Below, in pieces: positions 54,236 to 63,607 of a stretch of 64,000 nt of DNA. Every line of letters begins with the position of its first letter. The stretch's first letter is position 1. The stretch comes from Novosphingobium hassiacum (GTDB lineage: Bacteria > Pseudomonadota > Alphaproteobacteria > Sphingomonadales > Sphingomonadaceae), in assembly GCF_014196055.1 (NCBI RefSeq), contig NZ_JACICY010000006.1, positions 62,001 to 126,000 of the forward strand. Direction: 5' to 3'. The notes under the pieces were generated by a model. That model was given only the letters and a program-made list of their open reading frames with translations, ran no database searches and was not told the origin of the DNA. Made by a program: the position numbers and the translations under genes.

Positions 54236-56478
54236 AATGCCTGACCCAGCGCGACGTAGACGCCGATGCGGCTATCACCCTTCGACGGATTGAGCGGCGT
54301 GCCGACGTCGATGCGGATTGGCCCGAAGTTGGTCTGGTAGCGGATGCCGACGCCGACGCCGATCTTGAGGTCGTTGAATTTCGGCGTAGTGGTGGTGTCG
54401 ACTGCACCTGCATCGACAAACGGGACGACGCTCACAGCGCCACCGAGCAGACCAGTCTTTACGCGGGCTTCGAGCGAGAATTCGGTCAACGCGCGGCCGC
54501 CGCTCGGCTCGTTGAGAGTGTCTCGCGGGCCGATCTGCTGGAATCCGTAGCCACGCACCGATCCGCCACCACCGGCGTAGAACCGGCGCGACGGCGCGAT
54601 GTTCTCAATCGCGGTGCCGACAATCGTGCCCAGGCGGACGCGGCCAGCGATGACCAGATTATCGCCGGTCGGCTGGTAGTAGCTGGCATCAAGTTGGGCC
54701 TTGCCGTAGCTCGACTTGACGCCGTTCTGCACCGAAATTTCAGGCGAAACACGCAGGCCGACACGGAAGCCGCGCTGCGGATCGAGCAAGCTGTCGCTGC
54801 CATCGTAAGCCGCGCGCAGCGGGATTGCGCCGATGAAGTAGGTGGTGCGCGGTTCGTTGGCGCGGATCGCGGCTGCGTCCCGCTCACGCGTGGCGAGAAT
54901 TTCGAGGCCGCCAGCGAAGATCCACGGTTTCTGGAACAGCAGCGTGGTCTGACGCTCCAGACCGACCAGCGCCGATATCGTGAGCGCCTCAAACGCCGGG
55001 CTTTGCTGGTTGCGCGCGTAGAGGTCGGCGTTGAGCAGCAGATCGCGCTTCATGAAGTTATTGCGGCGGAAAGTAACGCCGGCAAGCTGCTCTTGCGTAC
55101 CCGCAACGCCGCGTACGCGCAGCAGGCCCTCGGGCGGGAAGAAGTTGCGATGCTCCCACGAGGCTTCGACGCGGAAGCCTTCGCCGCTCGAATAGCCGAC
55201 AAGGCCTGCGATCGTGCGCAAGGGGGCCGGGGTCAGGCCGACGTCGACATCGACCGTTCCCGGATCGCGACCCAGCGGCTTCTTCGCTTCGCGGGTTTCG
55301 ACGGTGACCGAGGAGACCAAGCCAGTGGCGAGGATCGCCTGGCGCAAGTCGTCGATTTCTGACCGCTTGTAGAGATCGCCCGAGTCGAACCGCGCGATGA
55401 GGTCGAGGTGCTTCGAGCTGAGGAACTTCTCGAGCGAGGAGTTGACCTTGCCGATCTGGTAGGTGCCGCCCGGCATGACCGGAACGGTCAGATCGCCCTC
55501 GCGCCGTTCGTGGTCGATCAGCAGATCAGGTTCATCCACCTTGGCAAAGGCATAGCCGGTTTCGCCAAGCGCGTTTTGGAGGTTCACGCGCTCGGTAACG
55601 ATGCGGTCGGAATTGATCGCATCGCCCGGGTTGAGCTTGAACGCCCCGCGCAGGGTCTGGAAATCCGGGCCGGTCGAGGCAAGGTCGCCGAATGCGATCT
55701 GGCCGAAGTGGTATTGCGGTCCTGGCTGGAGGTCGAAGCGCACGACCACTTTCTCGACATCGATCGGAGCAGGGGTGTCCGTCGCAGCGGCAGCGGGCGC
55801 GGACAGGCCGCCGAGCGACTGATAGACTTGGGCATCATAGTAACCGTGGATGCGTAGGATATTGATCAGCAGCTCGCGATCGGTGCGCGCGCGGCGCACG
55901 ATCTGGGCAAGGTTGTCCTCGTCGTCATCGAACGACTTGAGCGCCGACAATCCGGCAAAGCGCGCGACGATCGCGTCCTTTTCGGCGATCCCCTCTGCCC
56001 CCGGCGGAAAGGCGACCTCGACCTGCTTGCCGACCTTGGCGATGTCGGCGTCGGCCCGGCGAGAGGACCTGCCTGAGTCCGCTTCTTCCTGACCCGGAAG
56101 CGCATTCACCGCGGCGTCAGTAGTCTGTTCGGCAACGTCGATATCGGGGTCCGGCGTCAGGGACTCGATTTTCGGCAGTTCACTGCCGTCGGGCCAGGCG
56201 ATTGTGATGCCGGGCAGATCGGGCAGCGGAGCGTCGGGTGCGATTCCGTCATCGGCCTCGGCGGGCGGAACCACTGTCCGCGCAGCCTCGGTATCGACGG
56301 CCCATGCATCGGGATTTTCCATCGCCGAATCCGGGATCAGCGCCTCAAGTTCCTGATCTGCCTGCTTCGATTGGGCGAATGCCTGCGCGGGAAGGCAGAG
56401 CACCAGCAGCGTGGCAATGACGCGAACCAGCGGGCGATCAGACGTGCGCGTAGCGTTCCTGCGCGCCGTGTACCCCAT
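54232..56478 (-). CDS. tamA: TamA-like outer-membrane protein (Omp85 family)
   Basis: Outer-membrane partner of TamB. It has a signal peptide (about residues 15-35, ending CLPAQAFA), then an acidic, Pro-rich and probably disordered linker (about 36-160). POTRA domains follow (from about 165, [28 protein letters not shown]), then a 16-stranded Omp85 barrel (about 440-748). The terminal residue is Phe in VALGQAF, as expected for BAM recognition. The preferred ATG at 56478 lies 41 bases inside the upstream bpt gene, with only a weak ribosome site; no later start keeps the signal peptide. It overlaps tamB by 4 bases. Confidence 0.92.
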   Translation of the reverse strand: MGYTARRNATRTSDRPLVRVIATLLVLCLPAQAFAQSKQADQELEALIPDSAMENPDAWAVDTEAARTVVPPAEADDGIAPDAPLPDLPGITIAWPDGSELPKIESLTPDPDIDVAEQTTDAAVNALPGQEEADSGRSSRRADADIAKVGKQVEVAFPPGAEGIAEKDAIVARFAGLSALKSFDDDEDNLAQIVRRARTDRELLINILRIHGYYDAQVYQSLGGLSAPAAAATDTPAPIDVEKVVVRFDLQPGPQYHFGQIAFGDLASTGPDFQTLRGAFKLNPGDAINSDRIVTERVNLQNALGETGYAFAKVDEPDLLIDHERREGDLTVPVMPGGTYQIGKVNSSLEKFLSSKHLDLIARFDSGDLYKRSEIDDLRQAILATGLVSSVTVETREAKKPLGRDPGTVDVDVGLTPAPLRTIAGLVGYSSGEGFRVEASWEHRNFFPPEGLLRVRGVAGTQEQLAGVTFRRNNFMKRDLLLNADLYARNQQSPAFEALTISALVGLERQTTLLFQKPWIFAGGLEILATRERDAAAIRANEPRTTYFIGAIPLRAAYDGSDSLLDPQRGFRVGLRVSPEISVQNGVKSSYGKAQLDASYYQPTGDNLVIAGRVRLGTIVGTAIENIAPSRRFYAGGGGSVRGYGFQQIGPRDTLNEPSGGRALTEFSLEARVKTGLLGGAVSVVPFVDAGAVDTTTTPKFNDLKIGVGVGIRYQTNFGPIRIDVGTPLNPSKGDSRIGVYVALGQAF

Positions 56479-57295
56479 CCTTGAGACTGCCTTCGGGCGC
56501 AGCAGATCCGTCAGAGCCCTGCCGGGCAGTGACGGCGCGTCCGATGGCACTGGCCTGTTCAGAAGGTTCGAACCGTTCCCAGCCATCGCGGCCCAGTTTC
56601 TCCATCGGCCGGTAGCGCACCTTGTATTGCATGCGCTCCGATCCTTCGACCCAGTAGCCGAGGTAGACGTACGACAGCCCGACGCGAGCAGCACGCTGGA
56701 TATGGTCGAGGATGATGAAAGTGCCAAGCCCGGACCGCGTCTCATGTTGTGGATCGTAGAAACTATAGATCATCGAGAGCCCGTCGCCTTGCTCATCGGT
56801 CAGGCACGCCCCTACGAGCTTTCCCGGCGAGCCGTCTACGGTCGGTTCCCTGTATTCTATGACAAAACTCTTCACGGGAGAATGTTCCACCATGTCCGCG
56901 AAATCCATCTCGTCCATGGTTGCCATCCCGCCTCCCGGATGGCGCACGGCGAGATAACGCTGCAACAGCTCGAACTGTTCCGGCGTAGACCAAGGTCTGC
57001 AAACATTTACGACAAGGTCGCTGTTGCGCTTCCAGATGCGCTTCTGTGTCGACGATGGGCGGAACTCTTCGGTGACCACGCGGACAGATACGCAGGCCGT
57101 GCATCCGACGCAGCTGGGGCGGTAGGCGACGGTCTGACTGCGGCGAAATCCGATGCGTCCCAGCGCGTCGTTCAACTCGTCGGAATTGGGGCCTTTGAGT
57201 TCAGTGAACACCTTGCGTTCGCTGCGTCCGGGAAGATACGGGCACGGCGATGGGCTGGTTACGAAGAAGCGCGGGAAACGTACGGGCGCGGTCAC
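56438..57295 (-). CDS. bpt: Aspartate/glutamate leucyltransferase Bpt (N-end rule)
   Basis: Attaches Leu from leucyl-tRNA to proteins starting with Asp or Glu, marking them for ClpS-ClpAP. The 285-residue protein begins (GTG at 57295) [14 protein letters not shown]. The two Cys clusters lie near the N-terminus ([12 protein letters not shown] and [12 protein letters not shown]), and the GNAT-like C-terminal half has [20 protein letters not shown] and [23 protein letters not shown] lies 12 bases upstream of the GTG. Its tail overlaps tamA by 41 bases. Confidence 0.94.
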   Translation of the reverse strand: MTAPVRFPRFFVTSPSPCPYLPGRSERKVFTELKGPNSDELNDALGRIGFRRSQTVAYRPSCVGCTACVSVRVVTEEFRPSSTQKRIWKRNSDLVVNVCRPWSTPEQFELLQRYLAVRHPGGGMATMDEMDFADMVEHSPVKSFVIEYREPTVDGSPGKLVGACLTDEQGDGLSMIYSFYDPQHETRSGLGTFIILDHIQRAARVGLSYVYLGYWVEGSERMQYKVRYRPMEKLGRDGWERFEPSEQASAIGRAVTARQGSDGSAAPEGSLKDGVHGAQERYAHV

Positions 57296-57499
57296 GGGGT
57301 GCAGCTGCCTCCTGATGCCAGACGATCCGGCATGTCGGAGATGACAATGCCTCAGGCCATTCATTCCTGAAAGCCCCATTAACCATGGAGCATCACCTTA
57401 CCGGCACCCCATTCTGCTCGGGATCGGGGTTTTACCGACAGGAATTACCGCCGGTCCGGATACAGGACAGTGCGCAAGCCAAAAGTTAACGCAGCAGCA

Positions 57500-58750
57500 T
57501 CAGCCCAGTTCGACCTGCTCGACGTGATAGCCCTTCGACCGCAGGCCCGAAACGAGCCGCTCGATCTGCTCGCGATCGCGGGCCTCGCATTCGATCTCGG
57601 CGGTAAGTCCCTTGGCGGGCAGAGTCGTAAAGATGCGCTGATGCCACACTTCGAGAATGTTGACCTGGTGGCGGTTGAATTCCTCGACCACCTTGAACAA
57701 TGCGCCGGGGCGATCCTGCAACGTGATCCGCAACCGACCGAGCCTGCCCGAGCGCGCCAGATCGCGAAGCAGCACGTTGGCGAGCAGGCGTGTGTCGATG
57801 TTGCCACCGCACAGCACGACGCCGACATTGCGACCGACGAACATCTCGCGATGGCGCATCAGTGCGGCAAGGCCTGCAGCGCCCGCGCCTTCGACCACGG
57901 TCTTTTCGATCTGCAACAACAACGCCACCGCGCTCTCAAGCGCCGGTTCATCGACCAGCACGATATCGTCGACGATCGCGGCGAGAACCTGTGAGGTAAA
58001 CTGCCCAGGCTCCTTGACCGCAATGCCCTCGGCCAGCGTGTCGCCGCCACAGGGCATGTCGAGCCGCTTGAGCTTGGCGAACATCGATGGGAACAGTTCT
58101 GCCTGTACGCCGATCAAGCCGATGTCGGGCTTGATCCCGCGCGCAGCGGTGCCCATACCCGAAAGCAAGCCGCCGCCGCCGATCGGCACGACCAGCATGT
58201 CGATTTCGGGTGCATCTTCAAGCATTTCGAGCGCGACGGTACCCTGCCCCGCCGCCACATGCGGATCGTCGAACGGATGCACGAAAGTCAGCCCGAGTTC
58301 TGCTTCCAGCTTGCGCGCATGCGCATAGGCTTCGTCGAAAGTCTCGCCTTCGAGCACGACTTTGCCGCCGACCGCCTCGGTCTGCATGATCTTCACCGTC
58401 GGCGTCGTCTTGGGCATCACGATGGTGACGGGCATGCCCAACCGCGTGCCATGGTACGAAAGGCCTTGGGCGTGATTGCCTGCCGACGCCGCGATCACGC
58501 CGCGCGCGCCTTGCTCAGCCGTCAGTTGCATCAGCGCATTGAGCGCGCCGCGCTCCTTGTAGGCTGCGGTAAACTGGAGGTTTTCAAACTTTAGCCAGAT
58601 GTTCGCACCCGTGATGGCGCTCAGGGTCTTGCTGTACAATGTAGGCGTGCGCACTACGTGGCCAGCAATTCGCTCAGCCGCCGCACGAACATCGGCGAGG
58701 GTCAGCAGGTCGGTGGCCTGCACGGCGGGCTTCAAAGCGGCGTTTTCCAT
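57500..58750 (-). CDS. ilvA: Threonine dehydratase (PLP, with ACT domain)
   Basis: Deaminates threonine (or serine) to 2-oxobutyrate, either for isoleucine synthesis or catabolism. The PLP Lys is K65 in TAAYKERGA; SAGNHAQG and the GGGGLLSG glycine loop bind the cofactor. At 416 residues it has a single C-terminal ACT domain (about 335-410, ITLQDRPGALFKVVEEF), shorter than E. coli IlvA (two ACT-like repeats). It therefore resembles the IlvA/TdcB-like group with one ACT. Biosynthetic or catabolic role is not decided. Confidence 0.94.
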   Translation of the reverse strand: MENAALKPAVQATDLLTLADVRAAAERIAGHVVRTPTLYSKTLSAITGANIWLKFENLQFTAAYKERGALNALMQLTAEQGARGVIAASAGNHAQGLSYHGTRLGMPVTIVMPKTTPTVKIMQTEAVGGKVVLEGETFDEAYAHARKLEAELGLTFVHPFDDPHVAAGQGTVALEMLEDAPEIDMLVVPIGGGGLLSGMGTAARGIKPDIGLIGVQAELFPSMFAKLKRLDMPCGGDTLAEGIAVKEPGQFTSQVLAAIVDDIVLVDEPALESAVALLLQIEKTVVEGAGAAGLAALMRHREMFVGRNVGVVLCGGNIDTRLLANVLLRDLARSGRLGRLRITLQDRPGALFKVVEEFNRHQVNILEVWHQRIFTTLPAKGLTAEIECEARDREQIERLVSGLRSKGYHVEQVELG

Positions 58751-58787
58751 TGCCGCGCCCTAACGGAAACCTGCACGTAAGGGAACC

Positions 58788-59174
58788 TCAAGCTTGGTCT
58801 GGTACAGACGCTTTCGCGGCGATTGCGCGGAACAGCAACACCGGGCCGAGCGCGACAAGGATTGCGAGGCTATCGGCCACCCAGTCGCGCCAGTCCGAAT
58901 CCCGGTGCAATTGTGGAATGGCCTGCATCACCTCGATACCTGCGCCGACAGCAGAGAGCCACAGCGCCGCCTGTAGCAGCGACTTGCGCGGCCATCCGCT
59001 GCCGGCGAGCACGGTGAGCGTGAAGAACGCCAGCATGTGCGCGAACTTGTCGCCCAGGTCGTCGATCGGCAGCGTGGGTGGCTTGGGAACCACCGCCATG
59101 ACGAGCGCGAACGCCAGAGCGGGCCAGAATGCCAGCCGGGCAAGGCGCGATAGGGTGTCGATCAGTCTCTGCAT
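58788..59174 (-). CDS. VanZ-like membrane protein
   Basis: A 128-residue protein with four hydrophobic segments. VanZ family features are the DKFAHMLAFFTLTVLAG segment (residues about 42-58), the GAGIEVMQAI segment and the polar SDWRDWVADSLAI loop before the last helix. Role unknown; the teicoplanin-resistance link of VanZ does not apply here. It is about 36 bases downstream of the threonine dehydratase start, oriented the same way, and divergent from the dehydrogenase gene. Confidence 0.85.
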   Translation of the reverse strand: MQRLIDTLSRLARLAFWPALAFALVMAVVPKPPTLPIDDLGDKFAHMLAFFTLTVLAGSGWPRKSLLQAALWLSAVGAGIEVMQAIPQLHRDSDWRDWVADSLAILVALGPVLLFRAIAAKASVPDQA

Positions 59175-59260
59175 CGGGCATGCTCATGCAACGGCGCCAA
59201 CCGGCTGGCAAGCCAACAGCAGGGCTGGCACTGCCGCCCAAACCCGATATGAAAGCAGGT

Positions 59261-60181
59261 ATGACAGATCAGACTCCCAAAGCTTCCGCCCCCGCAAACG
59301 TCTCCTTCCTTGGCCTTGGCACGATGGGCGGCGCGATGGCCCGCCACCTCGGCAATGCGGGCCACCACCTGACGATCTACAATCGCTCACCAGCACGCGC
59401 AGAAGCGTGGCAGGCGGCCAATCCCGGCATAACGGTGCGGGTTGCGACCAGCCCCGCCAACGCTGCCGAAGGCGCAGATGCGATAATCACCTGCGTGGGC
59501 AACGACGACGATCTGGCCGACGTCGTGCTCAGCCCGAACGGTGCGTTCTCCAGCCTGAAGCGCGGCGCGCTGTACATCGACCACACCACCGTTTCGGCGC
59601 GGATCGCCCGCCAGATCGCAGTAGAGGGTCGTGACAAGGAGCTGCTGTGCGTCGACGCGCCGGTCACCGGTGGGCAATCGGGTGCGGAGGCAGGGACGCT
59701 TGCCATCATGTGCGGCGGGAGCGCCAAGGCGGTCGATGCGGCACGCCCGATTCTGGAGGCCTATGCCAAGCGCGTGGTCCATGTGGGCAAGTCGGGCGCG
59801 GGGCAGACCGCCAAGATGGCCAACCAGATGTGCATCGCAGGCGCGCTGGCGGGATTGTCCGAGGCGATCCGCTTCGCCCAGATCGCGCACCTCGATCTCG
59901 ACAAGGTGTTCGAGGCGATATCGGGAGGCGCGGCGCAATCGTGGCAGATGGACAACCGCTTCCACACGATGGCCAAGGACGAATTCGACTTCGGTTTCGC
60001 GATTGACTGGATGCGCAAGGACCTGGGGCTGGCGATGGACGAAGCGCGCAATCTGGGAGCGAGCGTACCGGTCACCGCGCTGGTCGACCAGTTCTATGTC
60101 GACGTGCAGGCCATGGGTTACGGGCGCGAGGACACGAGCGCACTGATCCGCCGACTGCCACGCCGCAAGGCTGGCAAATGA
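59261..60181 (+). CDS. NAD(P)-dependent beta-hydroxyacid dehydrogenase
   Basis: A 306-residue member of the 3-hydroxyisobutyrate dehydrogenase/6-phosphogluconate-dehydrogenase-like family. The Rossmann motif FLGLGTMGGAMA lies near the N-terminus, the substrate-binding DAPVTGGQSGAEAGTL loop in the middle, and the catalytic Lys in GQTAKMANQM. Substrate not clear (3-hydroxyisobutyrate, tartronate semialdehyde or similar). The start at 59261 is uncertain, with ATG 59249 and upstream positions possible. It overlaps the next gene by 4 bases. Confidence 0.93.
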   Translation: MTDQTPKASAPANVSFLGLGTMGGAMARHLGNAGHHLTIYNRSPARAEAWQAANPGITVRVATSPANAAEGADAIITCVGNDDDLADVVLSPNGAFSSLKRGALYIDHTTVSARIARQIAVEGRDKELLCVDAPVTGGQSGAEAGTLAIMCGGSAKAVDAARPILEAYAKRVVHVGKSGAGQTAKMANQMCIAGALAGLSEAIRFAQIAHLDLDKVFEAISGGAAQSWQMDNRFHTMAKDEFDFGFAIDWMRKDLGLAMDEARNLGASVPVTALVDQFYVDVQAMGYGREDTSALIRRLPRRKAGK

Positions 60182-61872
60182 GCATCGCCCGCACCACCAT
60201 AGCTGCACTGCTGCTGACCGTATCAGCCCCGGCGCTTGCCGATACCCTGGTCGATAACGTGCGCGGATCGACGATCACCTCTGGCGGTCAGGTCGAGACG
60301 TTCACCGGACTGCTGTTCGACGACGCAGGTACGATCGTGCGCGTGATCCACGCGGGTGACAAGAAGCCCAAGGCCCGCAAGGAATATCAGTACCACATCG
60401 ACGGCAAAGGCCGCGTCATGCTGCCCGGCATGATCGACGCGCACGCGCATGTCATGGGCATGGGCTTTGCCGCGCTGACGCTCGACCTGTCAGATACCAC
60501 TTCGCTGCAACAGGCACTCGACCGGATCCGCACATTCACTGCCGAGCACACGGATCGCCCGTGGATCATCGGCAGCGGCTGGAACCAGGAATCGTGGAAG
60601 CTGGGCCGCTACCCCACTGCTGCAGAACTCGATGCCGTGACCGGCAATCGCCCGGTCTGGCTCGAGCGCGTCGATGGGCATGCAGGCTGGGCCAACAGCG
60701 CCGCGCTCAAAGCGGCGGGCGTCACGGCATCGACTAAGGATCCGGTCGGCGGCAAGGTCGAGCGCAATGCCGATGGCAGCCCGCAGGGCATATTGGTCGA
60801 TGGCGCAATGGCGCTGGTTGCCGCCCGCCTGCCTGCGCCACGCCCCGAGGATCGCGACACCGCGCTCGCCACGGCGCAGCAACTGCTGTTCAAGCGCGGC
60901 GTGACTGCGGTGGCCGATATGGGCACGACGATTGAAGACTGGCAGGCCTATCGTCGCGCAGGCGATGCCAACCGACTTTACGTGCGGATCATGGCTTATG
61001 CTGCCGGTGTCGACAACATGACACTGATCGGTGGTCCGGGGCCTACGCCTTGGCTCTATCAGGACCGTTTGCGGATGAACGGGGTGAAACTTTACCTCGA
61101 TGGTGCGCTGGGCTCTCGTGGGGCGTGGCTCAAGACACCGTATGCGGATGCGCCGGGTACGCGCGGCCTGCCGCAATTAAGCCAGACGCAGCTTGGCAAC
61201 CTGATGAGCCGCGCTGCGCTCGACAATTTCCAGGTCGCGGTACACGCGATCGGGGACGAGGCCAATGCGACCGCGATCGGCGCGATCGAGGACCTGGCGG
61301 CGACCTACAAGGGTGACCGGCGCTGGCGTATCGAACACGCGCAGATCGTCGATCTCAAGGACTTCGCGCGCTTCGGGCGCAGCGGGGCCATTGCTTCGAT
61401 GCAGCCTGTGCACGAGACTTCAGACCGGATCATGGCAGAGGCGCGGCTGGGACCGGACCGGCTGGCCGGAGCCTATGCGTGGAAATCGCTCAAGGATGCA
61501 GGTGCGCGGCTGGCGTTCGGCTCGGATGCGCCGGTCGAGGCGGCCGATCCGTGGGCGGGTCTTGCCGCCGCGATCAGCCGCGAGGGGTCTGACGGGCAAC
61601 CGGCGGGTGGCTGGCAGGCGCAGGAGCGGCTGGACCGTGCGAGTGCGCTGGCGGGTTACACAACCGGCGCTGCCTACGCGGCCTTTGCCGAAACGAAATT
61701 CGGCAGGCTGGCACCCGGCCTACGCGCTGACTTCATCCTGGTCGATACCGATCCGCTGACTGCCAGCCCCGCACAGATCCGCGCGACCCGTGTGGTCGAA
61801 ACCTGGGTCAACGGTGGCCGTATCTGGTCTGCCGAGGAAAAGCCGGAAACCACATCGAACAACAGGCGTTAA
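60178..61872 (+). CDS. Exported amidohydrolase (YtcJ-like)
   Basis: A 564-residue metal-dependent hydrolase with a Sec signal peptide (residues 1-22, ending APALA), so a periplasmic enzyme. Amidohydrolase ligands are visible in MIDAHAHVMG (HxH), GVKLYLDGALGS (candidate Lys), AVHAIGDEANA, RIEHAQIV and GSDAPVEAADPW. The overall pattern is that of YtcJ-like amidohydrolases, usually acting on small amides or imides; the substrate is unknown. It overlaps the upstream dehydrogenase as ATGA, so the two may belong to one degradation pathway. Confidence 0.92.
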   Translation: MSIARTTIAALLLTVSAPALADTLVDNVRGSTITSGGQVETFTGLLFDDAGTIVRVIHAGDKKPKARKEYQYHIDGKGRVMLPGMIDAHAHVMGMGFAALTLDLSDTTSLQQALDRIRTFTAEHTDRPWIIGSGWNQESWKLGRYPTAAELDAVTGNRPVWLERVDGHAGWANSAALKAAGVTASTKDPVGGKVERNADGSPQGILVDGAMALVAARLPAPRPEDRDTALATAQQLLFKRGVTAVADMGTTIEDWQAYRRAGDANRLYVRIMAYAAGVDNMTLIGGPGPTPWLYQDRLRMNGVKLYLDGALGSRGAWLKTPYADAPGTRGLPQLSQTQLGNLMSRAALDNFQVAVHAIGDEANATAIGAIEDLAATYKGDRRWRIEHAQIVDLKDFARFGRSGAIASMQPVHETSDRIMAEARLGPDRLAGAYAWKSLKDAGARLAFGSDAPVEAADPWAGLAAAISREGSDGQPAGGWQAQERLDRASALAGYTTGAAYAAFAETKFGRLAPGLRADFILVDTDPLTASPAQIRATRVVETWVNGGRIWSAEEKPETTSNNRR

Positions 61873-61922
61873 AACCGCCGACGCGGAAGGCTGCGGTCCG
61901 GCACCGGATCGAGGCTGCGTTG

Positions 61923-61954
61923 CAAGGTCCGTACGCTGCTGCCGACGGACCTTG
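61923..61954. repeat. Small hairpin after the amidohydrolase gene
   Basis: CAAGGTCCGT (61923-61932) and ACGGACCTTG (61945-61954) form a perfect 10-base-pair stem with a 12-base loop, without a U tract. It lies 50 bases after the amidohydrolase stop. Confidence 0.5.
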
Positions 61955-61994
61955 GGGCTTCCCAAAGTGGTCATGCCAGTACCAAGACATTTCG

Positions 61995-62018
61995 AAACGG
62001 GGGCTGCGGCCCCCGTTT
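61995..62018. terminator. Bidirectional terminator between amidohydrolase and tatC
   Basis: The stem AAACGGGGGC/GCCCCCGTTT with a TGCG loop is A-rich on one side and T-rich on the other. It lies in the gap between the convergent amidohydrolase and tatC genes and directly follows the tatC stop codon, so it can serve both. Confidence 0.8.
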
Positions 62019-62019
62019 C

Positions 62020-62841
62020 TTATGGCAGCAGGGGCGGACGTTCACCGACAGGCACAACCATGTCGTTATCCGTCTCTTCCTCAGCCTTGCGCTTGGCATC
62101 GGCCGATTCGGTAAAACGCATGACGATGAGCGTGCCTTCGAACAGGAACAGCAGCGGGATCGCGAGCATGAGCTGGGATACCACATCGGGCGGCGTTGCC
62201 ACGGTCGCAACCGCAAAGATCACCACAATCGCATAGCGCCGCGCCCGTACCAGCTGATCGCGACTCACGATCCCGGCGCGGTTGAGCAGCATCAGCAGCA
62301 CTGGCAGCAGGAAACTGATCCCGAAGGCGAGGATGAACTGCATCACCAGGCTGAGATAGTCACCGGTACCGGGCAGTGCCTCAAGCTGCAGACCGCCCTT
62401 GTTGCCCTCAAACCCGAGGAACCACTTGAACGCGGTCGGCATCACGATGAAATAGGCAAGGCTCGCGCCCATCGTGAACAGTACGGGCGTGGCCAGCAGG
62501 AACGGCAGGAACGCGCGCTTTTCCTTGGCATAGAGCCCCGGCGCGACAAATGCCCACAGCTGGTTGGCGATCACCGGGAAGCTGATGAAGAACGCCGCGA
62601 ACATCGACACTTTCAGCTCGACGAAGAACGCCTCGTAAAGCTTGGTGTAGATCAGTTTGCCCTGCCCCGGCGGGAAGGCGTGGACCAGCGGCTGGGCGAG
62701 GATCGCAAAGATATCGTCGGCAAAATACATGCAGATCGCAAAGGTCACCGCGAGCGCATAGACACAGCGCAGCAGACGGGTGCGCAGTTCGAGCAGGTGA
62801 TCGAGCAGCGGGGCCTGGCTCTCGTCGATGTCGTTGATCAT
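62020..62841 (-). CDS. tatC: Sec-independent translocase subunit TatC
   Basis: Receptor for twin-arginine signal peptides. The 273-residue polytopic protein has six transmembrane helices with the TatC features: the HLLELRTRLLRCVYAL N-terminus (normally HL-x-ELRxR), the loop FFVELKVSMFAAFFISFPVIANQLW, FVAPGLYAKEKRAFLPF, and the helix containing GISFLLPVLLMLL. The C-terminal 35 residues are charged. It overlaps tatB by 4 bases. Confidence 0.96.
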   Translation of the reverse strand: MINDIDESQAPLLDHLLELRTRLLRCVYALAVTFAICMYFADDIFAILAQPLVHAFPPGQGKLIYTKLYEAFFVELKVSMFAAFFISFPVIANQLWAFVAPGLYAKEKRAFLPFLLATPVLFTMGASLAYFIVMPTAFKWFLGFEGNKGGLQLEALPGTGDYLSLVMQFILAFGISFLLPVLLMLLNRAGIVSRDQLVRARRYAIVVIFAVATVATPPDVVSQLMLAIPLLFLFEGTLIVMRFTESADAKRKAEEETDNDMVVPVGERPPLLP

Positions 62842-63224
62842 GGCTGGAGGCCACCGGGGACCGGTGCAGGCGCGCTTGCCGGGGTCTCCTCCAGTTTGGT
62901 CTCGGGCGGCATCGGACCGATCATCACGGGATCGTTCTGATCCTCGGCAGCGGCAGGGGTCTGGCCGTGCTCGGCCGCTTCCTGCTGCGCGGCCGTCTCA
63001 CGCATGATGCGTTCGTTCTGCTCTTTCCACTTGCGCTCCATCTCTTCCATTTCCGCTTCGCGGATCATGGTTTCGATTCCGGAGCGGAAGTGATTGGAAA
63101 CGCGCCGCATCTTGGCGACCCACCGCCCTGCGGTGCGCAGCGCCATCGGCAGGTCTTTCGGGCCGATCACGACGATCGCCACGATGACCAGCACCAGCAG
63201 TTCGGAAGCGCCGATGTCGAACAC
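62838..63224 (-). CDS. tatB: Sec-independent translocase subunit TatB
   Basis: Part of the TatBC receptor. The 128-residue protein has the short N-terminal membrane helix (about 4-22) with the IGPKDLP hinge, then an amphipathic helix and a charged coiled region (about 55-85, REAEMEEMERKWKEQNERIMRE). A Pro/Ala-rich tail (KLEETPASAPAPVPGGLQP) ends the protein. It overlaps tatC as ATGA, with tatA upstream on the same strand. Confidence 0.95.
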   Translation of the reverse strand: MFDIGASELLVLVIVAIVVIGPKDLPMALRTAGRWVAKMRRVSNHFRSGIETMIREAEMEEMERKWKEQNERIMRETAAQQEAAEHGQTPAAAEDQNDPVMIGPMPPETKLEETPASAPAPVPGGLQP

Positions 63225-63259
63225 GGCTGATGGTCCCTAGCGGACTTGCGAAGTTTTGA

Positions 63260-63505
63260 TCACTTCGTCTGATCGGTGGAGGTCGGCTGCGTCACGGACT
63301 GTGCGGGCGCGGGGGGCACCTGCTGCTGCTGGATCTGGGCAGGCGGGGGCGGGACCGGCTGGTTGTCTTCGTCATGCATGCCCTGCTTGAAGCTTTTGAT
63401 GCCCTTGCCGAAATCGCCCATCATCTCGGAGATGCGGCCACGGCCGAACAGCACCAGCACGACCAGCGCAAGAACGATCAGGTGCGGAAGGGAAAGACCA
63501 CCCAT
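63260..63505 (-). CDS. tatA: Sec-independent translocase subunit TatA
   Basis: Pore-forming subunit of the Tat system. The 81-residue protein has one transmembrane helix (about 4-20), the FGRGRI hinge (FGxxRI of TatA/E), an amphipathic helix ([17 protein letters not shown]), and a Pro/Gln-rich C-terminal tail. ATG at 63505 has GGAG 8 bases upstream; the frame extends 11 codons further upstream without support. Confidence 0.94.
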   Translation of the reverse strand: MGGLSLPHLIVLALVVLVLFGRGRISEMMGDFGKGIKSFKQGMHDEDNQPVPPPPAQIQQQQVPPAPAQSVTQPTSTDQTK

Positions 63506-63607
63506 GTCACTAACTCCATTGCGCCCATCGGGCGACACGAAACCCTAGATAGGAATTCCGATTGCGCCTGACCAGCCTTAGCCTGCTGCAGATCGCACGT
63601 CGCGGCC

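Noticed and set aside
57380..57499. Possible terminator hairpin (ACCCC/GGGGT followed by TTTT) after the threonine dehydratase gene
   Set aside because: The T run is on the + strand, where no + gene ends; the stem is only 5 base pairs, so it was not kept as a feature.
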